Source of the DNA: Cyanobacteriota bacterium
GTDB lineage: Bacteria; Cyanobacteriota; Cyanobacteriia; PCC-6307; Cyanobiaceae
Assembly: GCA_026389265.1 (NCBI GenBank)
Contig: JAPLIE010000156.1
Location: forward strand, 1 to 32,004
Direction: 5' to 3'
DNA length: 32,004 bases
Within the stretch, counting starts at the first letter, position 1. Each line of letters begins with the position of its first letter. Below, in pieces: positions 7,707 to 16,541 of the stretch. A program made the position numbers and the translations under genes. The notes beneath the pieces were generated by a model that saw only the letters and a program-made list of their open reading frames with translations, made no database searches and had not been told where the DNA came from.

Positions 7707-8735
7707 TTGAGCGTCGCTTCATCCATTCAGTCCACGGCTCAGTCCACGGTCGCCAACTTTCCGGCCGCCCGCTCGAGCGATCCCCCGTCGGCGGCTCCAG
7801 CGGCACCGCCTCCAGCCCAGCTGCCCGAAGCGATCGATGCCCTGCGCCGTGAGCGGAACGCCGTGATCCTGGCGCACTATTACCAAGACGACGCCATCCA
7901 GGATATCGCCGATGTGATCGGTGATTCCCTCGAACTCGCCCGCCGCGCCGCCAGCACCGAAGCCGATGTGATCGTGTTCTGCGGCGTTCACTTCATGGCC
8001 GAGACGGCGAAGATTCTCAATCCGGGCCGCATCGTGGTGCTGCCCGACCTGGCGGCGGGCTGCAGCCTCGCCGATGCCTGTCCTGCCGAGGCGTTCGCCG
8101 CCTTCCGGGCTCGCCACAGCGACCACATCGTGGTGAGCTACATCAATTGCTCCGCGGCCGTGAAGGCCCAGAGCGACCTGATCTGCACCAGCAGCAATGC
8201 GGTACAACTGGTGCAGCAGCTGCCTCAGGATCGGCCGATCCTGTTCGCACCCGATGCCAATCTGGGCCGCTGGGTGGCCCGCCAGAGCGGCCGCGAGCTC
8301 ACGCTCTGGCCAGGAAGTTGCATTGTGCACGAAACCTTCAGCGAGCAGGCCCTGCTGGAGCTGAAGCTCGACCATCCCGAAGCCGAGGTGATCGCCCACC
8401 CCGAATGCCAGCAGCACCTGCTCGATCTGGCCGACTTCATCGGCTCCACCAGCAAGCTGCTGCAGCGGGTCCAGACCAGCGAGGCCCCGGCCTTCATCGT
8501 GCTCACCGAGCCTGGAATCCTGCACCAGATGCAGCGGCGGGAGCCCGACAAGGCCTTTTATCCCGTACCGGGCAGCGATGGCTGCAGCTGCAACGCCTGC
8601 CCCTACATGCGCCTCAACACCATGGAGAAGCTGTGGCACTGCCTGGCCACCCTGGAGCCGCGCATCGAACTCGACGAAGAACTGCGGCTGCGGGCCCTCG
8701 CTCCGATCGAACGCATGCTCGCCATGAGCGCCTGA
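7707..8735 (+). CDS. nadA: quinolinate synthase A
   Basis: NadA condenses iminoaspartate with dihydroxyacetone phosphate to give quinolinate in de novo NAD synthesis, using a [4Fe-4S] cluster. Sequence signs are [67 protein letters not shown] and the final CSCNACPYM. By comparison with E. coli NadA the cluster ligands should be C119, C205 and C298. The start is TTG 7707 with a GAGG about 8 nt upstream; no ATG or GTG alternative precedes the conserved region. The first ~35 residues are an Ala/Pro/Ser-rich leader. The exonuclease gene starts 25 bp downstream on the same strand, so they may share a transcript although their functions are unrelated. Confidence 0.96.
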   Translation: MSVASSIQSTAQSTVANFPAARSSDPPSAAPAAPPPAQLPEAIDALRRERNAVILAHYYQDDAIQDIADVIGDSLELARRAASTEADVIVFCGVHFMAETAKILNPGRIVVLPDLAAGCSLADACPAEAFAAFRARHSDHIVVSYINCSAAVKAQSDLICTSSNAVQLVQQLPQDRPILFAPDANLGRWVARQSGRELTLWPGSCIVHETFSEQALLELKLDHPEAEVIAHPECQQHLLDLADFIGSTSKLLQRVQTSEAPAFIVLTEPGILHQMQRREPDKAFYPVPGSDGCSCNACPYMRLNTMEKLWHCLATLEPRIELDEELRLRALAPIERMLAMSA

Positions 8736-8760
8736 AACACGGCGCGAACGACCCGCCCCA

Positions 8761-9834
8761 ATGGTTCTACCGCCCGATGGCCTGCTGCGGCTCACCCCGG
8801 AGGGCTTGTATTGCCCGGCCGCCGGGGCCTGGATTGATCCGGTTCGGCCGGTGCCCAGGGCCCTGCTCACCCACGCCCACGCCGACCATGCCCGCCCCGG
8901 CAGCGGTGCCTACTGGGCGATCGGCAGCAGCGAGGGAATCCTGCGCCGGCGCCTCGGGGCTGGCATTCAGCTGCATCCGATGGCCTACGGCCAGGACCTG
9001 CGGCTCGGGGATGCGCGGATCTCCTTCCATTCCGCCGGTCACGTGCTCGGCTCGGCCCAGATCCGGCTGGAGGCGGGCGGTGAAAGCTGGCTGGTGAGCG
9101 GTGATTACAAGCGCCAGGCCGATCCGAGCTGTGAACCCTTCGAGCCGGTGCGGGCTGATGGGCTGATCACCGAAGCCACCTTCGGGCTGCCGATCTACCG
9201 CTGGCGTACCGGCCAGCAGGTGGTGGCGGAGCTGCTGGACTGGTGGAAGGGAGCTCCAGCTCGGCCCTCGGTGCTCTTCTGCTACGCCTTTGGCAAGGCC
9301 CAGCGGGTGCTGGCGGAGCTGCGGCAGTTGGGGGTGGAGGAGGAGGTGCTCCTGCACGGGGCGGTGCATGCGCTGATCGAGCCCTACCGCCAAGCGGGCG
9401 TGGAGCTGCCCCCCACCCGGCCCCTAGCCGAGCTGGATCGGGGCACCAGCCTGGCCGGGCGCCTGGTGCTGGCCCCACCCGCCGCCGCCGCGAGTAGCTG
9501 GATGAAACGGCTTGCCGGCGCCCAGACCGGCTTCGCCAGCGGCTGGATGGCCGTGCGGGGGGTGCGGCGTCGGCGGGGCTCCGGGCGGGGCTTCGTGCTC
9601 TCTGACCACGCCGACTGGGATGGACTGCTGCGCACGGTGCGCGAGAGCGGCGCCCGAACCGTGCTGGTGACCCACGGCCAGGGGGAGGTGCTGGCCCGCT
9701 ATCTCCGGGAGGTGGAGGGACTCGCCGCCGACCCCCTGGCGACAGGGCGAGCTGCTGAGGCCGAGGGGGAGTCTTCCGAGGATCACGAGCTACCGAACGA
9801 CGCCGTGCCGATCTCTGAGGAGAGAGCCGGATAG
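8761..9834 (+). CDS. ligase-associated DNA exonuclease (metallo-beta-lactamase fold, TIGR04122-type)
   Basis: A 357-residue metallo-beta-lactamase/beta-CASP nuclease of the kind encoded with bacterial ATP-dependent ligases and Lhr helicases. Metal ligands are THAHADHARPGS (H38, H40, D42, H43), AGHVLGSAQI (H94), SGDYK (D115), and later LSDHADW and VTHGQGE. FCYAFGKAQRVLAEL is typical of this branch and of the related mRNA 3'-end processing factors. It probably trims DNA ends in repair; no substrate can be read from the sequence. The C-terminal ~35 residues are Glu-rich and variable, and they overlap the convergent glycosyltransferase by 52 bp. The matching ligase starts 1.9 kb downstream. Confidence 0.9.
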   Translation: MVLPPDGLLRLTPEGLYCPAAGAWIDPVRPVPRALLTHAHADHARPGSGAYWAIGSSEGILRRRLGAGIQLHPMAYGQDLRLGDARISFHSAGHVLGSAQIRLEAGGESWLVSGDYKRQADPSCEPFEPVRADGLITEATFGLPIYRWRTGQQVVAELLDWWKGAPARPSVLFCYAFGKAQRVLAELRQLGVEEEVLLHGAVHALIEPYRQAGVELPPTRPLAELDRGTSLAGRLVLAPPAAAASSWMKRLAGAQTGFASGWMAVRGVRRRRGSGRGFVLSDHADWDGLLRTVRESGARTVLVTHGQGEVLARYLREVEGLAADPLATGRAAEAEGESSEDHELPNDAVPISEERAG

Positions 9835-11123
9835 GGTGCCAAAGCTTCAGCGCCGCCATCCGCGCCGACCCCTTGCGGGGAGAAGGTCCCTCGGGCGGCT
9901 CCGCCGGCGGCCAGCCAGTCGATCAGAGCGAGCTGGCGCGGCAGGCAGACGCCGTGCAGATCGAAATGCCGCTGCACGGTGCGACGCGCCTCCAGGCCGA
10001 GATCACGGTGTGCGGCGGGATCGGCAAGAACGGCGGCCACCCGCTGGGCGAGGGCTTCGGGTGAGAAGAAATCCACCAGCAAACCATTGACCCCATGGCT
10101 GATCACCTCCGCCACGGGCGGGGTGTCAGAACCGATCACCACGGCTCCGCAGGCCATGGCCTCCAGCAGGCTCCAGCTCAACACGAAGGGATAGGTGAGG
10201 TACACATGGCAGGCGCACACCCGGAACAGGTCGTGCAGCACGGGATGGGGAACCTGGCCCACGAAATGGATGCGGTCCAGATCGAGCTGACCCTCCAGCT
10301 CGGCGAGCAGCACCTGCTTCCAGCTGCCACCCTGGGCAGGCGGGGCGCCATAGCTGACCCCCTCGCCCCCCACCAGGATCACGTGGGCCCGCGGCCGCAG
10401 CCTCTGCAGCAGTGGCAGGGCCCGCAGAAAGCTGTGAATTCCCCGATAGGGCTCCAGATTGCGGGCCACGAAACTCACCACCTCGTCGCCGGGCTCGAAG
10501 CGGAGCCCCCGCTTCTCCAGGATCACGTGGGAGCCCTGGCGGGGGGCGATCACGGTGGTACCGATGCCTTCATGAATCACCGACAGCCGGTCGCGGAAGG
10601 CCGCAGGGGCGGTGGAGGCCTGCCAATGGGTGGGAGCCAGGGCCCAGTCGAGATCATGGAAGGCCATCAACTGGGTGGCCCGCCTCAGCCGCAACCGGGT
10701 TTGGGAGCCCGGGACGATGGGGAACTCGGGATCGAAACCGGTGTCGCCTCCCTGGAGCTGATACACGAACTCCAGCTGATGGAGCACCGGAACATCGCCC
10801 CAGTGGTCCTTGATCCCGAGCAGTTCCCCCCACCCGGGATGGCCCAGGATCAGATCAGGCCTGTCGATCTGGTCGGAACGTTCGCTCAGCAGCCTGAGCA
10901 CGGCCTCCGCTCGGAACACCTTGACCTGGAAATCCTGAGCCCAAGGATGCACCGCCGGCACGGCGCCGACGGATGGCAGCCCATAACGAAAGCAAGACAC
11001 ACCCGCCATCCCCGGGGCGTGGGGAGCGCCGATCGCCTGCACCTCGTCGCCGCGGGCGCTGAGAGCTGCCACAAGATGCCGATATTGGCCGGGGAAATTC
11101 TGATGAATGATCAGAATCCGCAC
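9783..11123 (-). CDS. family 4 (GT-B) glycosyltransferase
   Basis: A group 1/GT4-type glycosyltransferase of about 446 residues that probably adds a sugar to a surface polysaccharide or lipid. The N-terminus RILIIHQNFPGQYRHLVAAL is the classic acceptor-side Rossmann start. EPYRGIHSFLRALPLL and the donor-binding stretch EAMACGAVVIGSDTPPVAE lie in the C-terminal half, followed by HGVNGLLVDFFSPE. I chose GTG 11123 because it places the conserved strand at the N-terminus and leaves a short leader after the TATAAT at 11146-11151; TTG 11135 in the same frame is an alternative. A ~40-residue variable tail overlaps the exonuclease gene. It sits between the exonuclease and ligase genes and interrupts that repair cluster. 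Confidence 0.9.
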   Translation of the reverse strand: MRILIIHQNFPGQYRHLVAALSARGDEVQAIGAPHAPGMAGVSCFRYGLPSVGAVPAVHPWAQDFQVKVFRAEAVLRLLSERSDQIDRPDLILGHPGWGELLGIKDHWGDVPVLHQLEFVYQLQGGDTGFDPEFPIVPGSQTRLRLRRATQLMAFHDLDWALAPTHWQASTAPAAFRDRLSVIHEGIGTTVIAPRQGSHVILEKRGLRFEPGDEVVSFVARNLEPYRGIHSFLRALPLLQRLRPRAHVILVGGEGVSYGAPPAQGGSWKQVLLAELEGQLDLDRIHFVGQVPHPVLHDLFRVCACHVYLTYPFVLSWSLLEAMACGAVVIGSDTPPVAEVISHGVNGLLVDFFSPEALAQRVAAVLADPAAHRDLGLEARRTVQRHFDLHGVCLPRQLALIDWLAAGGAARGTFSPQGVGADGGAEALAPYPALSSEIGTASFGSS

Positions 11124-11145
11124 AGACAATTCCAAACGCTGGGAG

Positions 11146-11151
11146 ATTATA
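11146..11151 (-). promoter_or_regulatory. -10 box (TATAAT) for the GT4 gene
   Basis: A perfect TATAAT on the minus strand lies 22 nt upstream of the chosen GTG 11123. No recognisable -35 lies 17-18 nt further upstream (CCCGAA or TCCCGA), so the promoter may depend on an activator or be weak. The predicted transcript start near 11139 leaves only about 4 nt before the alternative TTG 11135, which favours the GTG. Confidence 0.5.
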
Positions 11152-11350
11152 ACTGCTCAGCAGATGATTCGGGATCGAGGGCAGCCGCCTGAACAACCCT
11201 ATCGACAGATGCCAGTGAGGCTGCAGCAGCTAGCAGCCATGGCGCCTCAAATTGGTCGTGGGAAGGGCTTCAAATGGTGGAAGATGCCTTGAATATGAAG
11301 GCAACTGTTCGTGGCATAACCACGCTCGACCCGCTGTACATGGAGTCCAC

Positions 11351-11644
11351 ATGAATGAACCATTACGCATCCTGCAGCGTCAACCGCGCCGCATCTCAAT
11401 CACCCTCAGTTTCCACGTACACGAGGAATTGCTGAAACGTTCTGAGGAAGAGGGCCGCTCGATGTCCAATCTCTGTGCCTTTCTGCTCGAAGATGCTCTC
11501 CGCCATAGCAACGTAGCCCTGCCTGCGGCCATGGGGATCGGCACCGTGCACGCCAACAACCACGCCAACAACGAGCTGCGGCCCCACCAGATCACATGGA
11601 TATTGGATGTTGATTTGATGAAGATTCGGGTAAGGGATTGCTAA
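11351..11644 (+). CDS. small ribbon-helix-helix (CopG/Arc-like) protein
   Basis: A 97-residue protein whose residues ~14-52 fit a ribbon-helix-helix DNA-binding fold. A beta strand RRISITLSFHV is followed by helix EELLKRSEEEG, the turn RSMSNL, and helix CAFLLEDALR. Such proteins dimerise and bind operators, often as autorepressors or antitoxins. The remaining ~45 residues are His/Asn-containing and of unknown role. GGAG lies 5 nt before ATG 11351. No toxin-like partner follows; the next gene, 76 bp downstream on the same strand, is the DNA ligase, so control of the repair genes is a reasonable guess. The frame extends upstream to 11252 but without conserved features. Confidence 0.75.
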   Translation: MNEPLRILQRQPRRISITLSFHVHEELLKRSEEEGRSMSNLCAFLLEDALRHSNVALPAAMGIGTVHANNHANNELRPHQITWILDVDLMKIRVRDC

Positions 11645-11720
11645 CCGCACAAGCGAAGGGGCGAGTTGGATTGTGCCCGCACGCGGACAGCGGCGGTTCC
11701 GTTAGCGGCACAATGGCCTT

Positions 11721-13451
11721 ATGCGTCAGTTCTGCCAGCTGTTTCGGCAGCTTGACCGCAGCACGGGTAGCCAGGAGCGGGTGGCTGCCCTCGTGGCCCA
11801 TTTCGGCAGCGTGCCTCCTGAAGACGCGGCCTGGGCTCTCCACTGCCTTCTGGGGAAGCAGCGGCGCCGCCTGCTCACCGCCCGCCGGCTACGCGAGATC
11901 GCCCTGGACGCCACCGCCATGCCGGAATGGCTGTTCCAGGCCAGCCATGCCCAGGTGGGAGACAGCGCTGAAACGATCGCGCTGCTGGTAGGTGGAAGCG
12001 CGGAGGCAGCCGCAGGGATAGCGAACCGGCCGCAGGAGGATGAAGCCAGAGTCGATGCCGACCAGCCGCTGCATCGATGGATGGAGCGGATCCTGCCCGG
12101 CCTTGCCGCATTGCCGGAGGCAGAGCAGGCGGTGGAAATCCAGCGGCTCTGGAGAGGGCTCTCCGTGGAAGAGGTGCTGGTGATGGTGAAACTCCTCACG
12201 GGCTCCTTCCGGGTGGGGGTGGGTGCGGGGCTCGTGATCCAGGCCTTGGCGACCCTGTCCGGATTGGAGAGCGTTGAGCTGCAGCAGCGGCTGATGGGCC
12301 CCTTTGAGCCAAGTGCAGCAGCGTTTAACGAGCTTCTGCAAACCGAGGCCAGCCAGGAACGCCTCTCCAGCCGCCCCTATCCCTTCTTTCTGGCCAGTCC
12401 GCTCGATGCCGGGCGGCTCAGCGACCTCGATCCGGCCCAATGGCTGGTGGAGTGGAAATGGGATGGCATCCGTGGCCAGCTGATCCGGCGCGGTGGTGCC
12501 GGCTTTCTCTGGAGCCGCGGCGAGGAGTTGATCAATGGCAGTTTCCCCGATCTGCTGGAGCAGGCGGACCCCCTTCCCGATGGTCTGGTGCTGGATGGGG
12601 AGGTGCTGGTCTGGCCCGCCGGGCAAGCGCGGCCGGAACCCTTCGCCGTGCTGCAGCGGCGCCTTGGCAGGCGCAACCCCTCGGCGGCCCTGCTGCGTTC
12701 CATGCCGGCCGCCTTCGTGGCCTACGACCTGCTGGAAAGCGAAGGCATCGACCGGCGCAAGGAGCCGCTCCAGCAGCGCCGGGAGCGCCTTAGGGAGCTG
12801 TTGGCCAGCGGGGTGCCGGGAGCGCTGCGGCTCTCCGATGACCTGCCCCTATCGGACTGGAACGACCTGGAGGCCTGGCGCGAGAAGGCCCGGGATGCCG
12901 GTGCCGAAGGGCTGATGCTGAAGCTTCTGGCCTCGCCCTATGGCAGCGGCCGACGGCGGGGCAGTTGGTGGAAGCACAAACTTGAGCCGATGCACCTCGA
13001 TGCGGTGCTGCTCTATGCCCGCAACGGCAGTGGCCGCCGCGCCAATCTCTACACCGACTACACCTTTGGGCTCTGGGCGTCGGCCGATTCCCCGGGGCCC
13101 GATGCTTCCCCATTGACTTCATTGCCGATGGACGGCACGGCGCCGGGCGGGGCCACACCAGGCCAGGAGCGGCGGCTGGTGAGCTTCGCCAGCGCTTACT
13201 CCGGCCTCAGTGACGCCGAAATCCAAGAGCTGGATCGCTGGATCCGCCGCTACACCACCGAGCGATTTGGACCGGTGCGGGCGGTGGCGCCGGTGTTGGT
13301 ATTCGAACTGGCCTTCGAAGGGGTGCAGCGCTCAAGCCGCCACCGCAGCGGGCTGGCGGTGCGCTTTCCCCGCATCAGCCGCTGGCGCCGCGACAAGCCG
13401 GCCGCCGAAGCCGATACCCTCGCGGCGGCCTTGGCCCTGATCCCCCATTGA
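11721..13451 (+). CDS. ATP-dependent DNA ligase (bacterial Lhr/Lig-associated type)
   Basis: A 576-residue ligase that seals DNA nicks through an AMP-lysine intermediate. The N-terminal ~220 residues form the alpha-helical DNA-binding domain (LTGSFRVGVGAGLVIQAL). The nucleotidyltransferase core follows with motif I EWKWDGIRG (K246), motif III DGEVL (D292-E294), motif IV FVAYDLLE, motif IVa EGLMLK (396-401) and motif V WWKHKL. The C-terminal OB fold ends VFELAFEGVQRSSRH and GLAVRFPRISRWRRDKP, typical of this branch. A Pro/Gly/Ser-rich insertion lies near residues 455-480. This is additional to the NAD-dependent LigA expected for replication. The stop overlaps the helicase start as TTGA, which indicates translational coupling. 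Confidence 0.96.
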   Translation: MRQFCQLFRQLDRSTGSQERVAALVAHFGSVPPEDAAWALHCLLGKQRRRLLTARRLREIALDATAMPEWLFQASHAQVGDSAETIALLVGGSAEAAAGIANRPQEDEARVDADQPLHRWMERILPGLAALPEAEQAVEIQRLWRGLSVEEVLVMVKLLTGSFRVGVGAGLVIQALATLSGLESVELQQRLMGPFEPSAAAFNELLQTEASQERLSSRPYPFFLASPLDAGRLSDLDPAQWLVEWKWDGIRGQLIRRGGAGFLWSRGEELINGSFPDLLEQADPLPDGLVLDGEVLVWPAGQARPEPFAVLQRRLGRRNPSAALLRSMPAAFVAYDLLESEGIDRRKEPLQQRRERLRELLASGVPGALRLSDDLPLSDWNDLEAWREKARDAGAEGLMLKLLASPYGSGRRRGSWWKHKLEPMHLDAVLLYARNGSGRRANLYTDYTFGLWASADSPGPDASPLTSLPMDGTAPGGATPGQERRLVSFASAYSGLSDAEIQELDRWIRRYTTERFGPVRAVAPVLVFELAFEGVQRSSRHRSGLAVRFPRISRWRRDKPAAEADTLAAALALIPH

Positions 13452-16336
13452 CGCGCGGCACCGCTGCAAGACAGGAGACGAAGCAGGGCCGAAACCCTGC
13501 GGGCGCAGCTTTGAATCGCCCCGGCGCCCCGTCCAGCGCCGTGGCCCTACCGTCAGCCTCAGCAAGGGCTCGCGGCAAAGCCAAACGACAGCTGCAGACC
13601 CCACTCCTCCAGCAGGTCCCGACTGCCCCGCAGGGTTGCGCCACCTCTCCCGCCGATCCCCTGGCACCGATTGAGGCCTGGTTTGTGCGCAAGGGCTGGT
13701 CCCCGATGCCCTTTCAACGCCGCTGTTGGCAGGCGTTCCTGGAAGGCCGCAGCGGCCTGGTGCAGGTGCCCACCGGCTCCGGCAAAACCTATGCGGCGGT
13801 CATGGGGCCGATTGCCGAGATGTTGGCCGAGGTGAATGACCAGGTAACGATTTCGGCACCCCCTGTCAGCTGCGGGGAAAGCCCAGCCCAAGCGGAGGCT
13901 CAGAAAGCCCACGGCGCCGAAGGGTGGGGCAGGGGCAAGAGGGGGAAGGGGGCCCAGACCGGGATGGGCGGCCTTGGCATCAACCTGCTGATCCTCACCC
14001 CGTTGCGGGCCCTCAGCCGCGACCTGGCCCTGGCGATCCGCGAACCGATCGAGGCGATGGGCTGGCCCCTGCGGGTGGGCCTGCGCAACGGCGACACCCC
14101 CAGCAGTGAGCGCAGCCGCCAGCTCAAGGCGCCCCCCGAGATCCTGATCACCACACCGGAATCGCTCGCCCTGCTACTGAGCGGCCCCCATGCCGAACGG
14201 CTATTCAGCGGGCTGCGGGCCGTGGTGATCGATGAATGGCATGAACTGCTCGGCAGCAAGCGCGGCAGTCAGGCCGAACTCTGCCTCGGGTGGCTGCGGC
14301 GGCTGCGGCCGGAACTGCTCACCTGGGCGATCAGCGCCACGATCGGCAACCTTGAGGAGGCGGCCCGTGCAGCCGTGGGCACGGGCCGCGAACCGGAGAT
14401 CATCAGCGCCGCCCTGGAGCGCTCCACCTCGATCCGCAGTCTGCTGCCCGAGGCGATCGACGGCTTCCCCTGGGCCGGCCACCTAGGGCTGCGCATGCAC
14501 GAGGTGCTGGTGGGAGCACTCGATCCAGGGATCTCCACCCTGCTGTTCACCAACACCCGCAACCAGGCGGAACGCTGGTTCCAGTGCCTGCGCTGGGCCT
14601 GCCCGGAGATGGAGGGGTCGATGGCCCTGCACCACAGCGCCATCGACCGGGCCGAGCGGGAGGTGATCGAGGCGGGGGTGAAGGAGGGATCGATTCGCTG
14701 GGTGGTGTGCACCAGCTCCCTGGATCTGGGGGTGGATTTCCAGCCGGTGGAGCGGGTGGTGCAGATCGGCAGCGCCAAGAACCTGGCGCGGCTGCTGCAG
14801 CGATCCGGCCGCTCAGCCCACCGGCCGGGGGGCTGCAGCGAGGTGCTGTTCCTACCCACCAACGCCCTGGAACTGCTCGAGGTGAGCGCCATGCGGCGGG
14901 GATTGGCGGCAGGGCTGGTGGAACACCGCACACCGCCCCAGGCACCGCTGGATGTGCTGCTGCAGCACCTCACCGGTCTGGCCTGCGGACCCGGCTTCGA
15001 ACCTGAGCTGGAATGGGAAACGGTGCGCCGCTGCTGGAGCTACAGGGATCTGAGCCGCGACGACTGGGATTGGAGTCTGCGGTTTCTTGAGGACGGCGGG
15101 GATTGTCTGGGGGCCTACCCGCGCTTCCGCAAGCTTGAGCGGGAGGCCCTCACGGCGGGTGATGCGTCGCCGGGGGAAACGGATCCGAACCCGAAGCCAT
15201 CTCCAAATGCATCAGCTCCGGTTGCGGCGGATGTTTCCGGGAGCCCCGGAATGGCGGAGCCGTTCCGCTACCGGGTGAAGGAAACGGCGATCGCCCGCCT
15301 CCACCGGCTCCAGATCGGCACGATCACCGCCGATCTCGCCGTCACGGTGCGCTACGTGCGCGGGGCGGTGCTCGGCCATGTGGAGGAGATGTTCGTGTCG
15401 CGGCTCAAGCCAGGCGACACCTTTTTCTTTGCGGGCCGCGGCCTGGAGTTCGTGCGGCTGCGGGAGATGACCGCCCAGGTGAAGGCCTCCAGCAAGAAGA
15501 GCAGCACCGTGCCTGCCTGGGCCGGCGGCCAGCTGGCCCTCTCCGATCTGCTCAGCCACCACCTGCGCCAGGAGGTCAGCCGCTGCGCTGCCGGTGAGCT
15601 GGACAGCCCCGAGCTTCTGGCCCTGGCTCCTCTGCTCGATCGCCAGAGCGATCTTTCCCGCATCCCCGGGCCCGGCGAGCTGCTGGTGGAGGTCTGCCGT
15701 AGCCGCGAGGGCAGCCACCTTTACGCCTATCCGTTTGAGGGACGCTTCGTGCATGAGGGCATCGGCTTCCTCTGGGCCTGGCGTCTGGCTCGCCACCAGC
15801 GGGGCACGATCACGGTGTCGGTGAACGATTACGGCTTTGAGTTGCTGGCCCCCCGCGGCTATCCGTTCGCCGAGCTGTTCGAGGAGCACGGTGAGGCCCT
15901 GCTGGCGGGCGACGGCCTGCTGGACGATCTGGCGATGGCGATCAACCTCTCGGAGCTCTGCCGCCGCCGCTTCCGCGCCATCGCCCAGGTGGCTGGGCTG
16001 GTGAACAACGGCTATCCGGGCAAGGGAAAGAGCGGCGGCCAGCTGCAGATCAGTGCGGCCCTGCTCTTCGATGTGTTCAGCCGCCATGAACCCGGCAACC
16101 GGCTGCTGGCTCAGACCAGGCAGGAGGTGCTGCGCGAACAGCTGGAGGTGGAGCGGATCGCGGCGGCCCTGGAGCGGCTGCGCGCCGCCACGGTGGTGCT
16201 GGAGCACACGCCTAGGCCGGGTCCCCTGGCTTTTCCGCTGCTGGCCGAGCGGCTCAACAACCGCATGAGCAATGAATCCGTTCTGGAGCGGCTCGCCCGG
16301 CTGCGGGCGGAAGCGGAGCGGGCGGAGAGGCCTTGA
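13448..16336 (+). CDS. ligase-associated DEXH-box DNA helicase (Lhr-type, TIGR04121)
   Basis: A 962-residue superfamily 2 helicase of the Lhr-core type found with ATP-dependent ligases. Walker A is VPTGSGKT (K113), motif Ia LILTPLRALSRDLA, motif Ib TTPESL, Walker B VIDEWHELLGSKRG (262-265), motif III WAISATIGN, motif IV LLFTNTRNQAERW, motif V CTSSLDLGVDFQPV and motif VI LLQRSGRSAHRPGG. The C-terminal half carries the Lhr-type winged-helix and associated domains. By family it is a 3'-5' ATP-dependent translocase in DNA repair. Two odd low-complexity inserts occur: residues ~130-175, between motifs I and Ia, and ~575-605 (Pro/Ser/Ala). The start is TTG 13448, coupled to the ligase stop; the conserved part begins near residue 75, so a later start is possible. 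Confidence 0.94.
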   Translation: MTRGTAARQETKQGRNPAGAALNRPGAPSSAVALPSASARARGKAKRQLQTPLLQQVPTAPQGCATSPADPLAPIEAWFVRKGWSPMPFQRRCWQAFLEGRSGLVQVPTGSGKTYAAVMGPIAEMLAEVNDQVTISAPPVSCGESPAQAEAQKAHGAEGWGRGKRGKGAQTGMGGLGINLLILTPLRALSRDLALAIREPIEAMGWPLRVGLRNGDTPSSERSRQLKAPPEILITTPESLALLLSGPHAERLFSGLRAVVIDEWHELLGSKRGSQAELCLGWLRRLRPELLTWAISATIGNLEEAARAAVGTGREPEIISAALERSTSIRSLLPEAIDGFPWAGHLGLRMHEVLVGALDPGISTLLFTNTRNQAERWFQCLRWACPEMEGSMALHHSAIDRAEREVIEAGVKEGSIRWVVCTSSLDLGVDFQPVERVVQIGSAKNLARLLQRSGRSAHRPGGCSEVLFLPTNALELLEVSAMRRGLAAGLVEHRTPPQAPLDVLLQHLTGLACGPGFEPELEWETVRRCWSYRDLSRDDWDWSLRFLEDGGDCLGAYPRFRKLEREALTAGDASPGETDPNPKPSPNASAPVAADVSGSPGMAEPFRYRVKETAIARLHRLQIGTITADLAVTVRYVRGAVLGHVEEMFVSRLKPGDTFFFAGRGLEFVRLREMTAQVKASSKKSSTVPAWAGGQLALSDLLSHHLRQEVSRCAAGELDSPELLALAPLLDRQSDLSRIPGPGELLVEVCRSREGSHLYAYPFEGRFVHEGIGFLWAWRLARHQRGTITVSVNDYGFELLAPRGYPFAELFEEHGEALLAGDGLLDDLAMAINLSELCRRRFRAIAQVAGLVNNGYPGKGKSGGQLQISAALLFDVFSRHEPGNRLLAQTRQEVLREQLEVERIAAALERLRAATVVLEHTPRPGPLAFPLLAERLNNRMSNESVLERLARLRAEAERAERP

Positions 16337-16346
16337 TCAAGGAAGC

Positions 16347-16375
16347 AGCCGTGGGCTGATGGGCCCGGGGCTTTT
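16347..16375 (+). terminator. possible intrinsic terminator after the helicase gene
   Basis: AGCC (16347-16350) pairs with GGCT (16369-16372). Inside it GGGC (16353-16356) pairs with GCCC (16363-16366), with a small GT/GG internal loop and a 6-nt apical loop, and a T-rich run (TTTTCT) follows. It lies 10 bp past the helicase stop. The internal loop makes it only moderately convincing. Confidence 0.45.
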
Positions 16376-16404
16376 CTCAGAGGCGGCCGGGCGCCAAGCC
16401 TGGA

Positions 16405-16509
16405 TCAGGCGCGCTCAAGCCGCTTCACGATGTAAGCCATCAGGGCGAGTGAACTGGCCAGGGCGATCAGCAGGGCGATGGTCATCGGAAGCGGTGCGAA
16501 TCGGGGCAT
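16405..16509 (-). CDS. 34-residue single-span membrane protein, unidentified
   Basis: A minus-strand frame from ATG 16509 to TGA 16405-16407 encodes 34 residues. The N-terminus MPRFAPLP is followed by a ~19-residue hydrophobic helix (MTIALLIALASSLALMAYI) and a basic tail VKRLERA, so the C-terminus should stay on the cytosolic side. A good Shine-Dalgarno, AGGGAGG, stands 9 nt upstream of the ATG. Size and shape resemble the tiny subunits of photosystems, cytochrome b6f or NDH-1, but I cannot match it to PsbX, PsbY, PetL, PetM, PetN, PsaM or Ycf12. It is divergent from the gamma-glutamylcyclotransferase-like gene (32 bp between starts) and convergent with the helicase. Confidence 0.65.
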   Translation of the reverse strand: MPRFAPLPMTIALLIALASSLALMAYIVKRLERA

Positions 16510-16541
16510 TATCAACGGCCTCCCTATCACCGGCTGCCGCC

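Noticed and set aside
10095-11192. 365-codon plus-strand ORF opposite the GT4 gene
   Set aside because: His/Gln-rich antisense frame without recognisable domains; GT4 motifs are on the other strand.
15212-16207. 331-codon minus-strand ORF opposite the helicase
   Set aside because: Low-complexity His/Gln/Ala-rich product lying fully inside the well-supported helicase gene.
16331-16342. 12-bp palindrome CCTTGATCAAGG at the helicase stop
   Set aside because: Too short and without partner copies; may be chance. The hairpin just downstream is the better terminator.
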